This document shows, one piece after another, positions 1 to 8,763 of a DNA stretch of 64,000 nt (its first letter is position 1; every line of letters starts with the position of its first letter). A program made the translations under genes and the position numbers. This stretch comes from Acidimicrobiaceae bacterium. Lineage in GTDB: Bacteria; Actinomycetota; Acidimicrobiia; Acidimicrobiales; Acidimicrobiaceae. The notes beneath the pieces are model-generated. The model made no database searches. It had not been told where the DNA came from and saw only the letters and a program-made list of their open reading frames with translations. Location of the stretch: positions 36,008-100,007 of the forward strand of contig JABEUN010000071.1 of assembly GCA_013044385.1 (NCBI GenBank), written 5' to 3'.

Positions 1-125
1 GCCCCCGACAATGATTTCACTGGCGCCAACAGTTCACACTCAACTAGCAGCGCTTTGAGATCACGACTGTCGTTCCTTGCCCGCTGCCTATGAAACTCAA
101 GAATTCTATCCAAATAGGTAGCCAT
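1..125 (-). CDS. trpC: Indole-3-glycerol phosphate synthase, N-terminal fragment (partial, runs off left edge)
   Basis: An open frame runs on the minus strand from an ATG at 125-123 to the window edge, giving 41 codons that begin MATYLDRILEFHRQRARNDS. The pattern TYLDRIL-x-x-H-R, then a helix and AP-x-x-SL, resembles the N-terminal helix of actinobacterial TrpC enzymes, which close the indole ring in tryptophan synthesis. Only the first helix is visible, so the catalytic barrel cannot be checked. No clear ribosome-binding site precedes the ATG. It is divergent from the two-component genes. A trpE gene lies at about 11-12 kb on the same strand, so trp genes are scattered here. The assignment is a likely resemblance, not proven. 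Confidence 0.55.
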   Translation of the reverse strand, partial: MATYLDRILEFHRQRARNDSRDLKALLVECELLAPVKSLSG

Positions 126-378
126 CGAATAAGATGCTAGAAGGAGTTGCTGCCCATGGCCCTTGAAAGTAGGCAACTTGAAAAAGTTGATCAGCCTGCT
201 ACGCGATCGTAACCCGCCCCACACAGCGACACTTATTTCGAAACATCGGATCCGATCAATTTCGACCGCAGCAGCGCGGGATTCGATATCATCACAAAGA
301 CATAACAAATCTCGGACTTCGCATGCCCTAAGCTGCGGCTAGCCGATATTAACTGGCCCGGCACGTAGGAGAGAACCA

Positions 379-1056
379 TTGGGCGAGTCGATAAGCGTCA
401 TGGTAGTTGAGGACGACCCCTCGATAGCCGACCTGCTAAACAGCTACCTCAGCAAGGAAGGCTATCGCGTCCTTCTAGCATCCCAGGGCAAGCGTGCTCT
501 TGAACTCTTCCGGCAAGAAAAATTATCCCTGATCGTCCTCGACGTCGGCCTACCCGGCGACCTAGACGGCCTTGAGGTATGCAAAGCTATCCGCCAAACG
601 TCTCAGGTTCCGATCATTATGCTGACGGCAAGAGATTCCGAGATCGACAAGGTGCTAGGTCTCGAACTCGGTGCTGACGACTACGTGACCAAGCCCTTCT
701 CGCCCCGCGAATTGACTTCACGGGTGAAGGCTATTCTCAGACGCTCCACTCAGTCAGCCGAACCATCAGCAGAACCTATCCGGCTAGGCGAGATACAGCT
801 TGACCTCAAAACGCGAGAGGTGTTCCTCCAGGGCGAGCCCATACCGATGACAGTGCGGGAATTTGACCTACTCAGTTACCTCTTCCGCAACCGCCGTCTG
901 GCGCTAAACCGTCGGCAACTCTTAGACGGAGTCTGGGGCGTAGATTGGTACGGTGACGACCGAACCGTTGACGTTCACGTACGCCAACTGCGTAGAAAAC
1001 TTAAAGGACACCTCCCGCTGACGACCGTTTGGGGCGTCGGTTACAGGTTGGACTGA
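379..1056 (+). CDS. OmpR/PhoB-family response regulator
   Basis: A 225-residue DNA-binding response regulator. Residues 5-120 form the receiver domain: acidic pair in VVEDDPS, phospho-acceptor Asp in LIVLDVGLPGD, conserved Thr in MLTARD and Lys in DDYVTKPFSP. Residues 135-225 form the winged-helix DNA-binding domain, ending in the RTVDVHVRQLRRKL and GVGYRL signatures. The TTG start at 379 is preceded by TAGGAGAG at a good distance; an internal ATG at 400 is less likely. The stop lies 9 bases before the ATG of the histidine kinase, so the two form a two-component operon. Signal and target genes are not visible. Confidence 0.93.
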   Translation: MGESISVMVVEDDPSIADLLNSYLSKEGYRVLLASQGKRALELFRQEKLSLIVLDVGLPGDLDGLEVCKAIRQTSQVPIIMLTARDSEIDKVLGLELGADDYVTKPFSPRELTSRVKAILRRSTQSAEPSAEPIRLGEIQLDLKTREVFLQGEPIPMTVREFDLLSYLFRNRRLALNRRQLLDGVWGVDWYGDDRTVDVHVRQLRRKLKGHLPLTTVWGVGYRLD

Positions 1057-1064
1057 ACCCTCCA

Positions 1065-2417
1065 ATGAAACGCAGAATCAGACTCGCTCTAATTTTGGCA
1101 GTTGCATTGGTTGTCATATTCGCAGGTTTTGGATTAATTCTCTTCACATATCGGGCCTCGGTCGTTCAAAGCGAGAAGCAGCTATCGAAAACAGCGATGA
1201 CAATCGGTGCAGCAGAACTCGCCCACCCAGGTCTCACCGCAGTCATAATCCGGATCGCGAGAGTCGATGGTGCCTTTTTACGTGGGGTATCACCCCAGGG
1301 CACAATAAGACCGCCTCTGCCTCTCGTCATACCCACTGGAATCGCTACTCAGGCGTTGGGGTCACCAAACAATCCAATCACATGGCATCAGGGTTCGAAA
1401 GTCATAGTCGCCCTCGATGTCCCGCTCGGCCCGGCCGTGGTCCGACCCGGCGTCAAGAGTGTGCTCGTAGTTCTGATACGGGTAGTCAAGATCCAACCAA
1501 AGTCAATCCTCTACCTACTTCTGATAGCAGGTGCAGGAATTGGCGGCGCCTCAATCGCTGCAGAGTCCATCTCATCACGCATCACACGTCCACTCAAGGA
1601 GCTTCAGGGTGCGACCCGAAGGATCGCAAGTGGTGACCTCAGGTATCGAATACCGCTCGACAGTGAAAATTACCCAGAGATCGCCGACCTAGCCACCTCG
1701 GTAAACAAGATGGCCGAAGCTTTGGACAGATCGCGTCAACTTGAACGGCAGTTCCTGATGGCGATTTCACACGATCTGCGGACTCCTCTGACCTCCATAA
1801 GTGGCTTCAGTGAGGCAATTCTCGATGGGACAACCGATGACCCCCGGGCCGCCGCCATCGTAATCCAAAGAGAATCAAAACGGCTTGAGTCCATGGTGCA
1901 GGACCTGCTCGAGCTGAGTAGGCTCCAGGCCCGTCATTTTTCCTTAGACATAACTCGCGTCGATGTCGCAAGTGTCGTCACCGAGGTTGCCGAAGTGTTC
2001 TCACTTCGTGCGGCCGAAGCGGGACTCGAGTTCGAATTTGAGGAACTACCGGACACCCGCATGGCAGAATTAGATCCGAACAGGCTCACCCAGATTCTCC
2101 AAAATCTGCTGGAAAATGCCTACAAGTTCTCAAAAGGCCGGGTCTACCTAAAAGCATCCGATGGCGACGACAACGACGTAGTCGTGGTGGTCGGCGATGA
2201 CGGACCAGGTATTCCCGAGAGCGACCGAGAGAAGGTTTTCATCAGCGCACATAGGAATGAAAGAATCGCCTCAAGAACTGCAGGTACTGGAGTTGGCCTA
2301 CTTATTGTTGCCGAACTAGCAAACTCGATGCGGCTAAAAGTTGGCTTCAAATCCCCCATCGGTCCAGAAGGTGGGACAGAGATGGCGCTGGTCATCCCGC
2401 TGGAGTCAACCGAGTAG
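1065..2417 (+). CDS. Sensor histidine kinase (partner of the upstream regulator)
   Basis: A 450-residue membrane-bound kinase. A transmembrane helix near residues 5-27 and a second near 145-165 flank an extracytoplasmic sensor of about 115 residues with no domain I recognise. A HAMP linker follows, then the dimerisation/phospho-acceptor domain with the H-box FLMAISHDLRTPLTS. The ATPase domain shows the N-box NLLENAYKFS, the G1 box GDDGPGIP and the G2 box GTGVGL. I place the start at ATG 1065, just after the regulator stop, because an earlier TTG at 1029 would overlap the regulator and add a non-family extension. It probably phosphorylates the regulator encoded next to it. Confidence 0.92.
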   Translation: MKRRIRLALILAVALVVIFAGFGLILFTYRASVVQSEKQLSKTAMTIGAAELAHPGLTAVIIRIARVDGAFLRGVSPQGTIRPPLPLVIPTGIATQALGSPNNPITWHQGSKVIVALDVPLGPAVVRPGVKSVLVVLIRVVKIQPKSILYLLLIAGAGIGGASIAAESISSRITRPLKELQGATRRIASGDLRYRIPLDSENYPEIADLATSVNKMAEALDRSRQLERQFLMAISHDLRTPLTSISGFSEAILDGTTDDPRAAAIVIQRESKRLESMVQDLLELSRLQARHFSLDITRVDVASVVTEVAEVFSLRAAEAGLEFEFEELPDTRMAELDPNRLTQILQNLLENAYKFSKGRVYLKASDGDDNDVVVVVGDDGPGIPESDREKVFISAHRNERIASRTAGTGVGLLIVAELANSMRLKVGFKSPIGPEGGTEMALVIPLESTE

Positions 2418-2419
2418 CC

Positions 2420-3319
2420 TCAGCGTTGAGAACCAATGAAGGTACAGGAACCGACCTGTAGATCCCCAATCCCTACGTCGTAAACAGGTCGTTTGAGGAA
2501 CTTCCTCTTTAATTTCAAGATTGCAACTGGAAATGCTGCATCGGACGAATCAAGGCGGGCAGAACTGAAAGAAGTTACTACACCCGCCAATTCACCACTC
2601 AACTGGATCTGTGCGCCGACCAAGCTCCTATTTAAATGACTGGACGGATCATCAAGTGAGATTTTCGCTGCCCTGAAAGCAAATGGAGCGGAGGAATCCC
2701 TTGAGTCCATCCTCTCCACGAGCTCCTGTCCCACATAACAGCCCTTGGTAAAAGAAACTGCTCGATCGATGAGGTCCGGAAATGATGCAGGAACAGAGTC
2801 CAGATCAAGTTCAGTCCCAAACTTCGGATAGCACGATGCGATCCGGTACCACTCTTGCAGAGCGAGCTCCGATTCACTCTGCAGTTCAGAAACTGCCTCG
2901 CTAGCCAAGTCGGACACAATCAACATCTCACCAGGGTACAGATTCATAAGTGGTGGTCCAGTGGCAATCACATTGACTTGGGAAGGTAGTTCACTTCTGT
3001 TCGTTGACTCAAGGTGAAGAACAAAAAGATCATTCCGCGTCTCAAGCGTTGCCTTTGTCCTGATCATGAACTTCCGCAGTCTCACAACAGTTGCATCCAA
3101 TGCATTTGCATCTACTATCATCCAGATCCGGTCGTCCGATTCACGATACAGTCGCATTAACGACACTGTTTTGCCGTTCGGTTCGAGAAGGAAGGCCTCT
3201 GCTGATGCACCCTGGTGAAGCGCCTCTACATCTGCGGACACTTGACCTTGGAGAAACTGAACTGCCGCTGGTCCAAACAGCTCCAGAACAACAAACTCGT
3301 TAAGCGCTGATACACTCAT
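2420..3319 (-). CDS. ygfZ: YgfZ/GcvT-like folate-binding protein
   Basis: A 299-residue member of the COG0354 family, relatives of the glycine-cleavage T protein that bind folate and support iron-sulfur enzyme maintenance. The diagnostic motif KGCYVGQELVERMDSR is present near residue 192 and contains the family Cys. The N-terminal half has the FLQGQVSADV segment typical of the family, and a C-terminal beta-barrel follows. The gene is convergent with the histidine kinase, with only two bases between stops. It begins with ATG at 3319. The physiological iron-sulfur client cannot be inferred from neighbours. Confidence 0.88.
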   Translation of the reverse strand: MSVSALNEFVVLELFGPAAVQFLQGQVSADVEALHQGASAEAFLLEPNGKTVSLMRLYRESDDRIWMIVDANALDATVVRLRKFMIRTKATLETRNDLFVLHLESTNRSELPSQVNVIATGPPLMNLYPGEMLIVSDLASEAVSELQSESELALQEWYRIASCYPKFGTELDLDSVPASFPDLIDRAVSFTKGCYVGQELVERMDSRDSSAPFAFRAAKISLDDPSSHLNRSLVGAQIQLSGELAGVVTSFSSARLDSSDAAFPVAILKLKRKFLKRPVYDVGIGDLQVGSCTFIGSQR

Positions 3320-3444
3320 TCGCCTTCACCTACCACACGACACTCTGATCTAGAGATACTAGGAGGTGGCGCCGACTGTACTCAAAATTGTCGCCGGATC
3401 TGCCAAAAGAGCTCAATGTGGCGAGAACCCTAATCAGCTGATTA

Positions 3445-4587
3445 TTAAAGCCGATACGCCCTCAGTGCGTTTTCTTTTGCAAACATGGATGCAAGTCGCA
3501 CCATATAGGCCTCATCTGCCAGGCGACGATCGTAGAGCATCGATAAGAAGTCAGCCACGGCGCTCCGGAATCCTAATGAACCAAGCAGGTGTAGTTCCGA
3601 GAGCGCATACGCATCGGACGAATAGAGCAGCTTGGCAAATGGTGCCAACTCCATCGCCTCCGAAAAGATCCTCGACGCAAAGGTGCCGACAAAATTTATG
3701 GCCAGCCCGAGATCGAAGTAGACGTTCGGAAAACTATGGGCTAGGTAGGCAGCTTCCCTATGGTACGGGTAGCAGTGCAGAAGCACAATGTTTCTGCGTC
3801 GTTCATTGGCCATACGTATAAACGGAGTCAAAAGGGCAGGATTACTCCTGTCGAGCTGAAGGTCCGGATCACCGTAGCCAACGTGAAACTGAATGGGTTT
3901 GTCCGCGACTTCTAAAGCGGTCTGCACGAGATACGAGATCAGCGGCTCAGCAGTAATCCTCGGACCCTCAGCCATCGAGTTGCCCTCGATCGTTGCTGCA
4001 ACTGCATTCGAGAGTTCTGTCATTTCAACCGGCTCGCCCCTGAGTGCAAGTCCGCAACGGTAGGCAGCAATTGACTTTAAGCCGGAATGCTTGATAGATG
4101 CATCTCGTAGAGCTTCTCCGAACTGTGCAGCAAAATCCTCCGGTCTTGAGATCTCTCGTAGAACACCTTCAGCGAACGTCTCGAGCCTCAGGATCGGGAC
4201 GACAGGGGCGCCGGAAAGCTCTGCCAACTGGTCGTTGGTCGCAAGACGAGACTCCTTGTACCCCGTATCCACTAAAAGAAGCTCGACCCCAGCCCCTCCG
4301 AAGTGCATTCGAGCCAATTCGTCAGATGCGATCTTCTGGCGCGCATTGACATATGCCTCCGGGCCAGCGCCATCTACGCCAATAAGCGGCGCGCAAAAAT
4401 TTAAAAGATTGAGTCCAGCCATGCTGTCAAAAGGCGTAGTGGCGGCGCTCAAACGATCCGGCGCCTCAGTCAGGTGATCTTCGAATCCCTCTAGGTCAAA
4501 AACCGAAAGATCGATCGAATGGCAGTGGTTGTCAACCAATGACATCCCCGTTGCCAGTTCCCTCGCAAGTCCGTTGATCTGGTGCAT
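3445..4587 (-). CDS. FluG-like amidohydrolase
   Basis: A 380-residue metal-dependent hydrolase of the amidohydrolase superfamily. Visible ligand candidates are the HxH pair His21/His23 in DNHCHS, a Lys at 171 that could be carboxylated, His235 in FHVGYGDPD, His271 in LLHCYPYH and Asp325 in LYSSDAYAL. The last segment resembles the amidohydrolase half of fungal FluG and plant nodulin-6-like proteins, which are fused to a glutamine-synthetase-like half; here that half is the separate gene at 5588-7045. It is the last gene of a minus-strand run GS-like, RpiR regulator, amidohydrolase. It probably hydrolyses an amide bond made or exposed in the same pathway; the substrate is unknown. Confidence 0.82.
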   Translation of the reverse strand: MHQINGLARELATGMSLVDNHCHSIDLSVFDLEGFEDHLTEAPDRLSAATTPFDSMAGLNLLNFCAPLIGVDGAGPEAYVNARQKIASDELARMHFGGAGVELLLVDTGYKESRLATNDQLAELSGAPVVPILRLETFAEGVLREISRPEDFAAQFGEALRDASIKHSGLKSIAAYRCGLALRGEPVEMTELSNAVAATIEGNSMAEGPRITAEPLISYLVQTALEVADKPIQFHVGYGDPDLQLDRSNPALLTPFIRMANERRRNIVLLHCYPYHREAAYLAHSFPNVYFDLGLAINFVGTFASRIFSEAMELAPFAKLLYSSDAYALSELHLLGSLGFRSAVADFLSMLYDRRLADEAYMVRLASMFAKENALRAYRL

Positions 4588-4655
4588 CCTAGTCTTCGTC
4601 CCTTCAGTTATTGATTTCGACCCGAGTCGGCAACAGTCAGTTCCACATCTACGTG

Positions 4656-5513
4656 TTAGATCGTCGTGGGCGCAAAAGTATCAGTCATGCCCCCATACTC
4701 CTTAAGTCTGATTTGTCCATCTTCACCAAAACGTTGTGCCACCATTGATAGGAGGGATTCAGATAATGCCAGCGCCGGAAGCATCGAGTTCATCTGTGCA
4801 CTTCCAGCAATGGAAGCACAAAGCACGACATCGGCCTCGGCTGAAAGTGGAGAAAGATACGGATCGGTGAACACGATAAGTGCGCCTCCTTTTCGCTTCA
4901 CTCTTGACCCGAACTCGACCGTGTCTCTCTGATAGCGCCGGAAATCAAAGGCCACGCAGACCACGTTCGCGTCGAGATCAAGTGAATGTGCCAAGCGGTC
5001 GCTCGGCTCTTCGCCTACGACCGTCACATCTCTACGGTAGAGCTGAAGCGAGCGACCCATATTCCTAGCCAGCAGGCTACTAAAACGTCCACCCACCAGA
5101 TAGGGTCTGCACAAAGGATCGGTCAGCATGTCTGTGGCCCTATCCAGGTCGGACGGATCGATGGAGTCATACGTTCTGGAGAGTTCCGTTACGATCCGAT
5201 TCAGATGGTCTGAAAAACCGCCAAACTTGTCGTCGTGGTGTGAGTGCACGTCTACCGGGGTAGCAAGGCGCTCCGCTACCTCAGCTCTCAGCGAAGCCTT
5301 GAAATCGGCGTAGCCATCGAACCCTAACTTTGCGACAAGCCGCGTAACTGTCGGCTCGGAGACCTTCGACATTCTCGCCAGAGTGGAGATCGTCTCAAGG
5401 CCAGCCATGGGGTATTCCGAAAGTAGTGATTCGACCACGTTCAGCTCCGACGGAGAGAGCTTTGACCTCATCGCGATCATCTTCGCGGCCACCGATATCC
5501 CTGCACTCCGCAT
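4656..5513 (-). CDS. MurR/RpiR-family transcriptional regulator
   Basis: About 285 residues. The N-terminal helix-turn-helix (STLARMSKVSEPTVTRLVAK, then GFDGYADFK) is typical of RpiR proteins, and the C-terminal half is a SIS domain that usually senses a phosphosugar or related metabolite, with PYLVGGRFSS and IVFTDPYLSPL segments. The ATG at 5513 is preceded by AAGGGGGA; a TTG at 5552 with GGAGGGG four bases upstream is an equally possible start and adds 13 residues. It sits between the GS-like and amidohydrolase genes, so it most likely controls this cluster and perhaps the divergent permease. Confidence 0.88.
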   Translation of the reverse strand: MRSAGISVAAKMIAMRSKLSPSELNVVESLLSEYPMAGLETISTLARMSKVSEPTVTRLVAKLGFDGYADFKASLRAEVAERLATPVDVHSHHDDKFGGFSDHLNRIVTELSRTYDSIDPSDLDRATDMLTDPLCRPYLVGGRFSSLLARNMGRSLQLYRRDVTVVGEEPSDRLAHSLDLDANVVCVAFDFRRYQRDTVEFGSRVKRKGGALIVFTDPYLSPLSAEADVVLCASIAGSAQMNSMLPALALSESLLSMVAQRFGEDGQIRLKEYGGMTDTFAPTTI

Positions 5514-5587
5514 CAGTCCCCCCTTAGCTGAATTCGTCTGAGGCCACGACAAGACCCCTCCGGGTCAAAAGCCTCTCGCTGTATCCC

Positions 5588-7045
5588 CTAGTACTTCCAC
5601 CTCGAAGCTGCCACGACCTCGTCCGGTTCGAGGGCGCCGTATGTCGCCAACTCCGCATCCCTTACTGCTACAAAAGCGGTGTAAAGGTCATTTCCCATAG
5701 CAGTCCTGATCACGTCCGAATGCGACAGCGCGTCCAAGGCGGCTCTAAGGTGGGTCGGCATCCTGACAACACCCGCAGCGGCAAGTGCCGCACCGTCCAA
5801 AAGAGCAGGGTCGGTGTCTATCGGATTTGTCAGCGTCAAGCCCTTGTCGACACTGGCTGCAGCGATGGCGAGAACCGAACCAACTACGAGATAGGGGGAG
5901 GCGGCGAGATCAAAGGACTTGATCTCTGCATTGGCTGCAGTGGGAGGTACCAAGGGGCCAGATCTAACGAGTCGAAGCGCTGCTTCTCTGTTTTCTACGC
6001 CCCAACATTTGAATGCACCAGCCCAATGCTGTGGAACCAGTCGCAGATAAGATGCCACAGTCGGTGTACCGATAGCTGACAGTGCGTCCAGCTCGGAAAG
6101 CACCCCAGCGAGAATCGACTCGCCCCGTCCAGTAAGTCCGTACCGCTGATCGGGACCCGACCCAAAGAGGTACTCCTCGCCCTCGGAGAACGAAAAATGG
6201 ACGTGTCCACCGTTGCCGACTCCACCAGCTACTACGCTCGGCGCGAACGACGCGCGCAATCCGTAATTATGGGAGACAGTACGAATGACGTGCTTCATGA
6301 GCACGGATTGATCAGCGGCGACAACGGGACTCGTCGGCGCCACCGAGACTTCGAACTGTCCTGCTGCATACTCCGGATGGATCTGCTCTACCTTTATACC
6401 GGCCGCCTCCAGAGCATCAAGGATCTCTAGGAGATAGTCGCCAAGTTCGACGATGCGCTCCAGACCATATGCCGGACCGACTGTGGCTGGCTCGAATCCG
6501 CCATCGGTATTACTTGAGAGGATCCATTCGATCTCGAACGACATTTTCGAAGATATCCCCATCGAGCGCAGTCGATCTACCATCTTGGTGGCGAACAGGC
6601 GATGGTCCAATGGGTGTGGCGACCTATCCTGCCGGAAACGATTGACCGGAATCCAGCCCCATCCCTCATTTGGAAGGATCGTAGCGCTGCTCAAGTCGGG
6701 GAAAAGTCTCAAATCACCCATGGGGCCGCCAGACACATCCGACGAGGTGATTGAGTCGTCTAGTAGAAATGCATCAAACACGGGAGACATACCCACTCCA
6801 CCTACAAGGGCCGACTCCAATTTTGAAAGTGGAATAGCCTTCGTCCTCGAAATCCCAGAGTTCTCGACATAAGAGAGGGCGACACCTCTAATATCCGCGG
6901 ACCCGAAGGACTCCATCACCTGAGCGCTGAGCTCCAAGTTTGACGCCGTCAGCTCCGAAAGATAATCGACCAAAACTCCACCTCCGATACCGAGACAAAC
7001 TATTGACTCGGAAGTCCTCTGGGCTCTCGGACCAAAATAGAACAT
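5588..7045 (-). CDS. Glutamine synthetase-like gamma-glutamyl ligase (FluG/PuuA type)
   Basis: A 485-residue glutamine synthetase fold protein. The C-terminal catalytic region has metal and ATP motifs SFEIEW, GQFEVSVAP, NGGHVHFSFS and the arginine-containing ENREAALR. The N-terminal beta-grasp has RGVALSYVENSG and RTKAIPL. Sequence style is closer to FluG and gamma-glutamyl-amine synthetases than to the housekeeping GlnA, so I infer ATP-dependent gamma-glutamylation of an amine or amino acid. ATG 7045 with AGGGTG upstream is preferred to GTG 7075, which lacks a ribosome-binding site. It is transcribed divergently from the APC permease and followed by the RpiR regulator and the amidohydrolase. 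Confidence 0.88.
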   Translation of the reverse strand: MFYFGPRAQRTSESIVCLGIGGGVLVDYLSELTASNLELSAQVMESFGSADIRGVALSYVENSGISRTKAIPLSKLESALVGGVGMSPVFDAFLLDDSITSSDVSGGPMGDLRLFPDLSSATILPNEGWGWIPVNRFRQDRSPHPLDHRLFATKMVDRLRSMGISSKMSFEIEWILSSNTDGGFEPATVGPAYGLERIVELGDYLLEILDALEAAGIKVEQIHPEYAAGQFEVSVAPTSPVVAADQSVLMKHVIRTVSHNYGLRASFAPSVVAGGVGNGGHVHFSFSEGEEYLFGSGPDQRYGLTGRGESILAGVLSELDALSAIGTPTVASYLRLVPQHWAGAFKCWGVENREAALRLVRSGPLVPPTAANAEIKSFDLAASPYLVVGSVLAIAAASVDKGLTLTNPIDTDPALLDGAALAAAGVVRMPTHLRAALDALSHSDVIRTAMGNDLYTAFVAVRDAELATYGALEPDEVVAASRWKY

Positions 7046-7163
7046 ATTTAATTCACCCTGGTACCCGATTCTCACAAAAGTAACAACAATTACCGCATTT
7101 CCAAGTCATGAAAGTGATAAAACAGAAGCTATTCAAAAACTGGAAACTCGCACAGGAGGTGAG
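7046..7163. promoter_or_regulatory. Divergent control region between GS-like gene and permease
   Basis: This 118-base AT-rich interval separates two divergent start codons and must hold promoters for both. It contains a TTTC-N8-GAAA inverted repeat at 7098-7113, a plausible but weak half-site pair for the RpiR-type regulator encoded nearby. The permease ribosome-binding site (CAGGAGGTGAG) occupies the right end. No consensus -10/-35 pair stands out. Confidence 0.35.
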
Positions 7164-8657
7164 ATGGCTCAGATCGAGGAGAGAAAACTCAAGAAGGGAC
7201 TCTCCATTTGGCAGGTAGTTGGTCTCTCGGTTGCGCTTATGGCGCCATCGATGGCGGCAAACATCAATCCACAAGGCGCTGCTAGCGCAGCGGGCAGAGC
7301 GGTACCGCTTGCCTTTGCGTTCGCCGCCGTCGGGGTGATGTTCGTGGCTTATGTCTTCGTAAGACTCACCCAGTACTTCAACCATTCGGGATCAGTATTC
7401 GGCTTTGTCGGAGCGACAATTGGCCCAAGGGCGGGCATTCTCGCAGGCTGGTCTTTGATGGGTACCTACTTGTCGTATGCCTTAGTGACCGTTCTGGCAT
7501 CGTCCATCTTCGCCACCAGCCTGCTACAAAGCATTGGCGTGTGGAACAATCCCCCCTTCTGGGCTCCCTTCGTACTCGCAGCCTTCGAACTGGTCTTGGT
7601 TTGGTACTTGGCTATCAGTCCGGCCAAGAACAGCACAAAAATACTTCTTACAGTGGAGGGCGCTACTGTCTCCCTCATCATCCTGATAACGATCATCGTC
7701 CTAGTGAAGTTGATCGGTGGACACGGACCGCAAGGTCAGCACTTCACGATGAGCGTCTTTTCGACTTCGAAGGGTACCACGACCTCGTCGCTCTTCTTGG
7801 GAGTCGTCTTCGGATTCCTCTCCTTTGCCGGTTTTGAAGCATCTGCCACACTCGGCGAGGAAGCAAAACGTCCACGCAAGGACATTCCTAGGGCAATTCT
7901 TGGAACGGCCATCTTTGGTGGCGTCTACTTCATCGTCGTCACTGCCGTAGAGATGATGGGCTTCGGAACCTCGAACAAGGAGGTCGCAGCGTTCATCGCA
8001 TCTGGCTCCCTCCTCGGCGATCTCGGAAAAATCTACGTTGCATCGTGGGTTGGCAACCTGATAACCGTCGGCACCATAATCTCCGCCTTCGGATGCGCAT
8101 TGGCATCGACGGTGGGATCAGCACGTCTTATGTATGCCATCAATCGCGACGGGGTCGGAATACCGCGCCTCACGAGGCTCTCTGAAAAGCACGACACCCC
8201 GGTTCCGGCTACTACAACCGTCGTGGTCGGCATAGCCCTCATAGGCCTACTTTGTGCCGCCGCCTTCGGGGCCAAGCCATTTGATGAGTTCCTCTGGTTC
8301 GGTACTATCGGCACACTGATTCTTCTGGTGGTCTATCTGCTTGCAACCCTCGGGACAATACACCTACTCTTCATCTCGGGGAAGGTAAAAATACCGAAAT
8401 GGGAGATCGTCCTGCCAATCATCGCCGCGGCAATACTTGCCTACACCCTTTATAGAAACGTATCGCCGTATCCGACTGGTGTGTTTGCATGGCTACCTGT
8501 GGCAAGCGGAGCCTGGATACTCGTTGCAATCGTCGCAGTTGTTGTGCGCCCCAGGATTGCCAAGCGAGCTGGTGAGATGCTGACCCGCAACGAAGGTCTT
8601 CTCCCGGTCGAAAGTGCATATGACCTAGAGCACACCGTAGAGTCGATCAACAACTAG
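7164..8657 (+). CDS. APC-family amino acid/polyamine permease
   Basis: A 497-residue integral membrane transporter with about twelve hydrophobic helices. The first-helix GLSVALMAPSMAANINPQGA and later FAGFEASATLGEEAKRPRKDIPRA segments are characteristic of the amino acid-polyamine-organocation superfamily. A strong ribosome-binding site (AGGAGGTGAG) precedes ATG 7164. Its position between the gamma-glutamyl ligase and the gamma-glutamyl hydrolase suggests it imports the substrate of that pathway. Similar transporters carry amines, putrescine or amino acids, and the sequence alone does not choose between them. Confidence 0.9.
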   Translation: MAQIEERKLKKGLSIWQVVGLSVALMAPSMAANINPQGAASAAGRAVPLAFAFAAVGVMFVAYVFVRLTQYFNHSGSVFGFVGATIGPRAGILAGWSLMGTYLSYALVTVLASSIFATSLLQSIGVWNNPPFWAPFVLAAFELVLVWYLAISPAKNSTKILLTVEGATVSLIILITIIVLVKLIGGHGPQGQHFTMSVFSTSKGTTTSSLFLGVVFGFLSFAGFEASATLGEEAKRPRKDIPRAILGTAIFGGVYFIVVTAVEMMGFGTSNKEVAAFIASGSLLGDLGKIYVASWVGNLITVGTIISAFGCALASTVGSARLMYAINRDGVGIPRLTRLSEKHDTPVPATTTVVVGIALIGLLCAAAFGAKPFDEFLWFGTIGTLILLVVYLLATLGTIHLLFISGKVKIPKWEIVLPIIAAAILAYTLYRNVSPYPTGVFAWLPVASGAWILVAIVAVVVRPRIAKRAGEMLTRNEGLLPVESAYDLEHTVESINN

Positions 8658-8677
8658 GGCCAAGGTGGCTGTAGGCT

Positions 8678-8710
8678 AGGTAAGGCGGACCGTAGGAGTC
8701 CGCCTTACCT
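8678..8710 (+). terminator. Perfect 13-bp hairpin between permease and hydrolase genes
   Basis: AGGTAAGGCGGAC at 8678-8690 is perfectly complementary to 8698-8710, with a 7-base loop. There is no T-run after it. It lies 20 bases after the permease stop and about 50 bases before the hydrolase start. It may act as a terminator of the T-less kind seen in actinobacteria, or partially attenuate reading into the hydrolase gene and protect the permease mRNA end. Confidence 0.6.
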
Positions 8711-8763
8711 GCATTCACCCGTCGTTCGACTAGGCGCAGAAGACTCTAAGGAAGGAAAGCGGT

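Noticed and set aside
1029..1064. Upstream TTG start for the histidine kinase
   Set aside because: It would overlap the response regulator gene and adds a non-family extension; ATG 1065 fits better.
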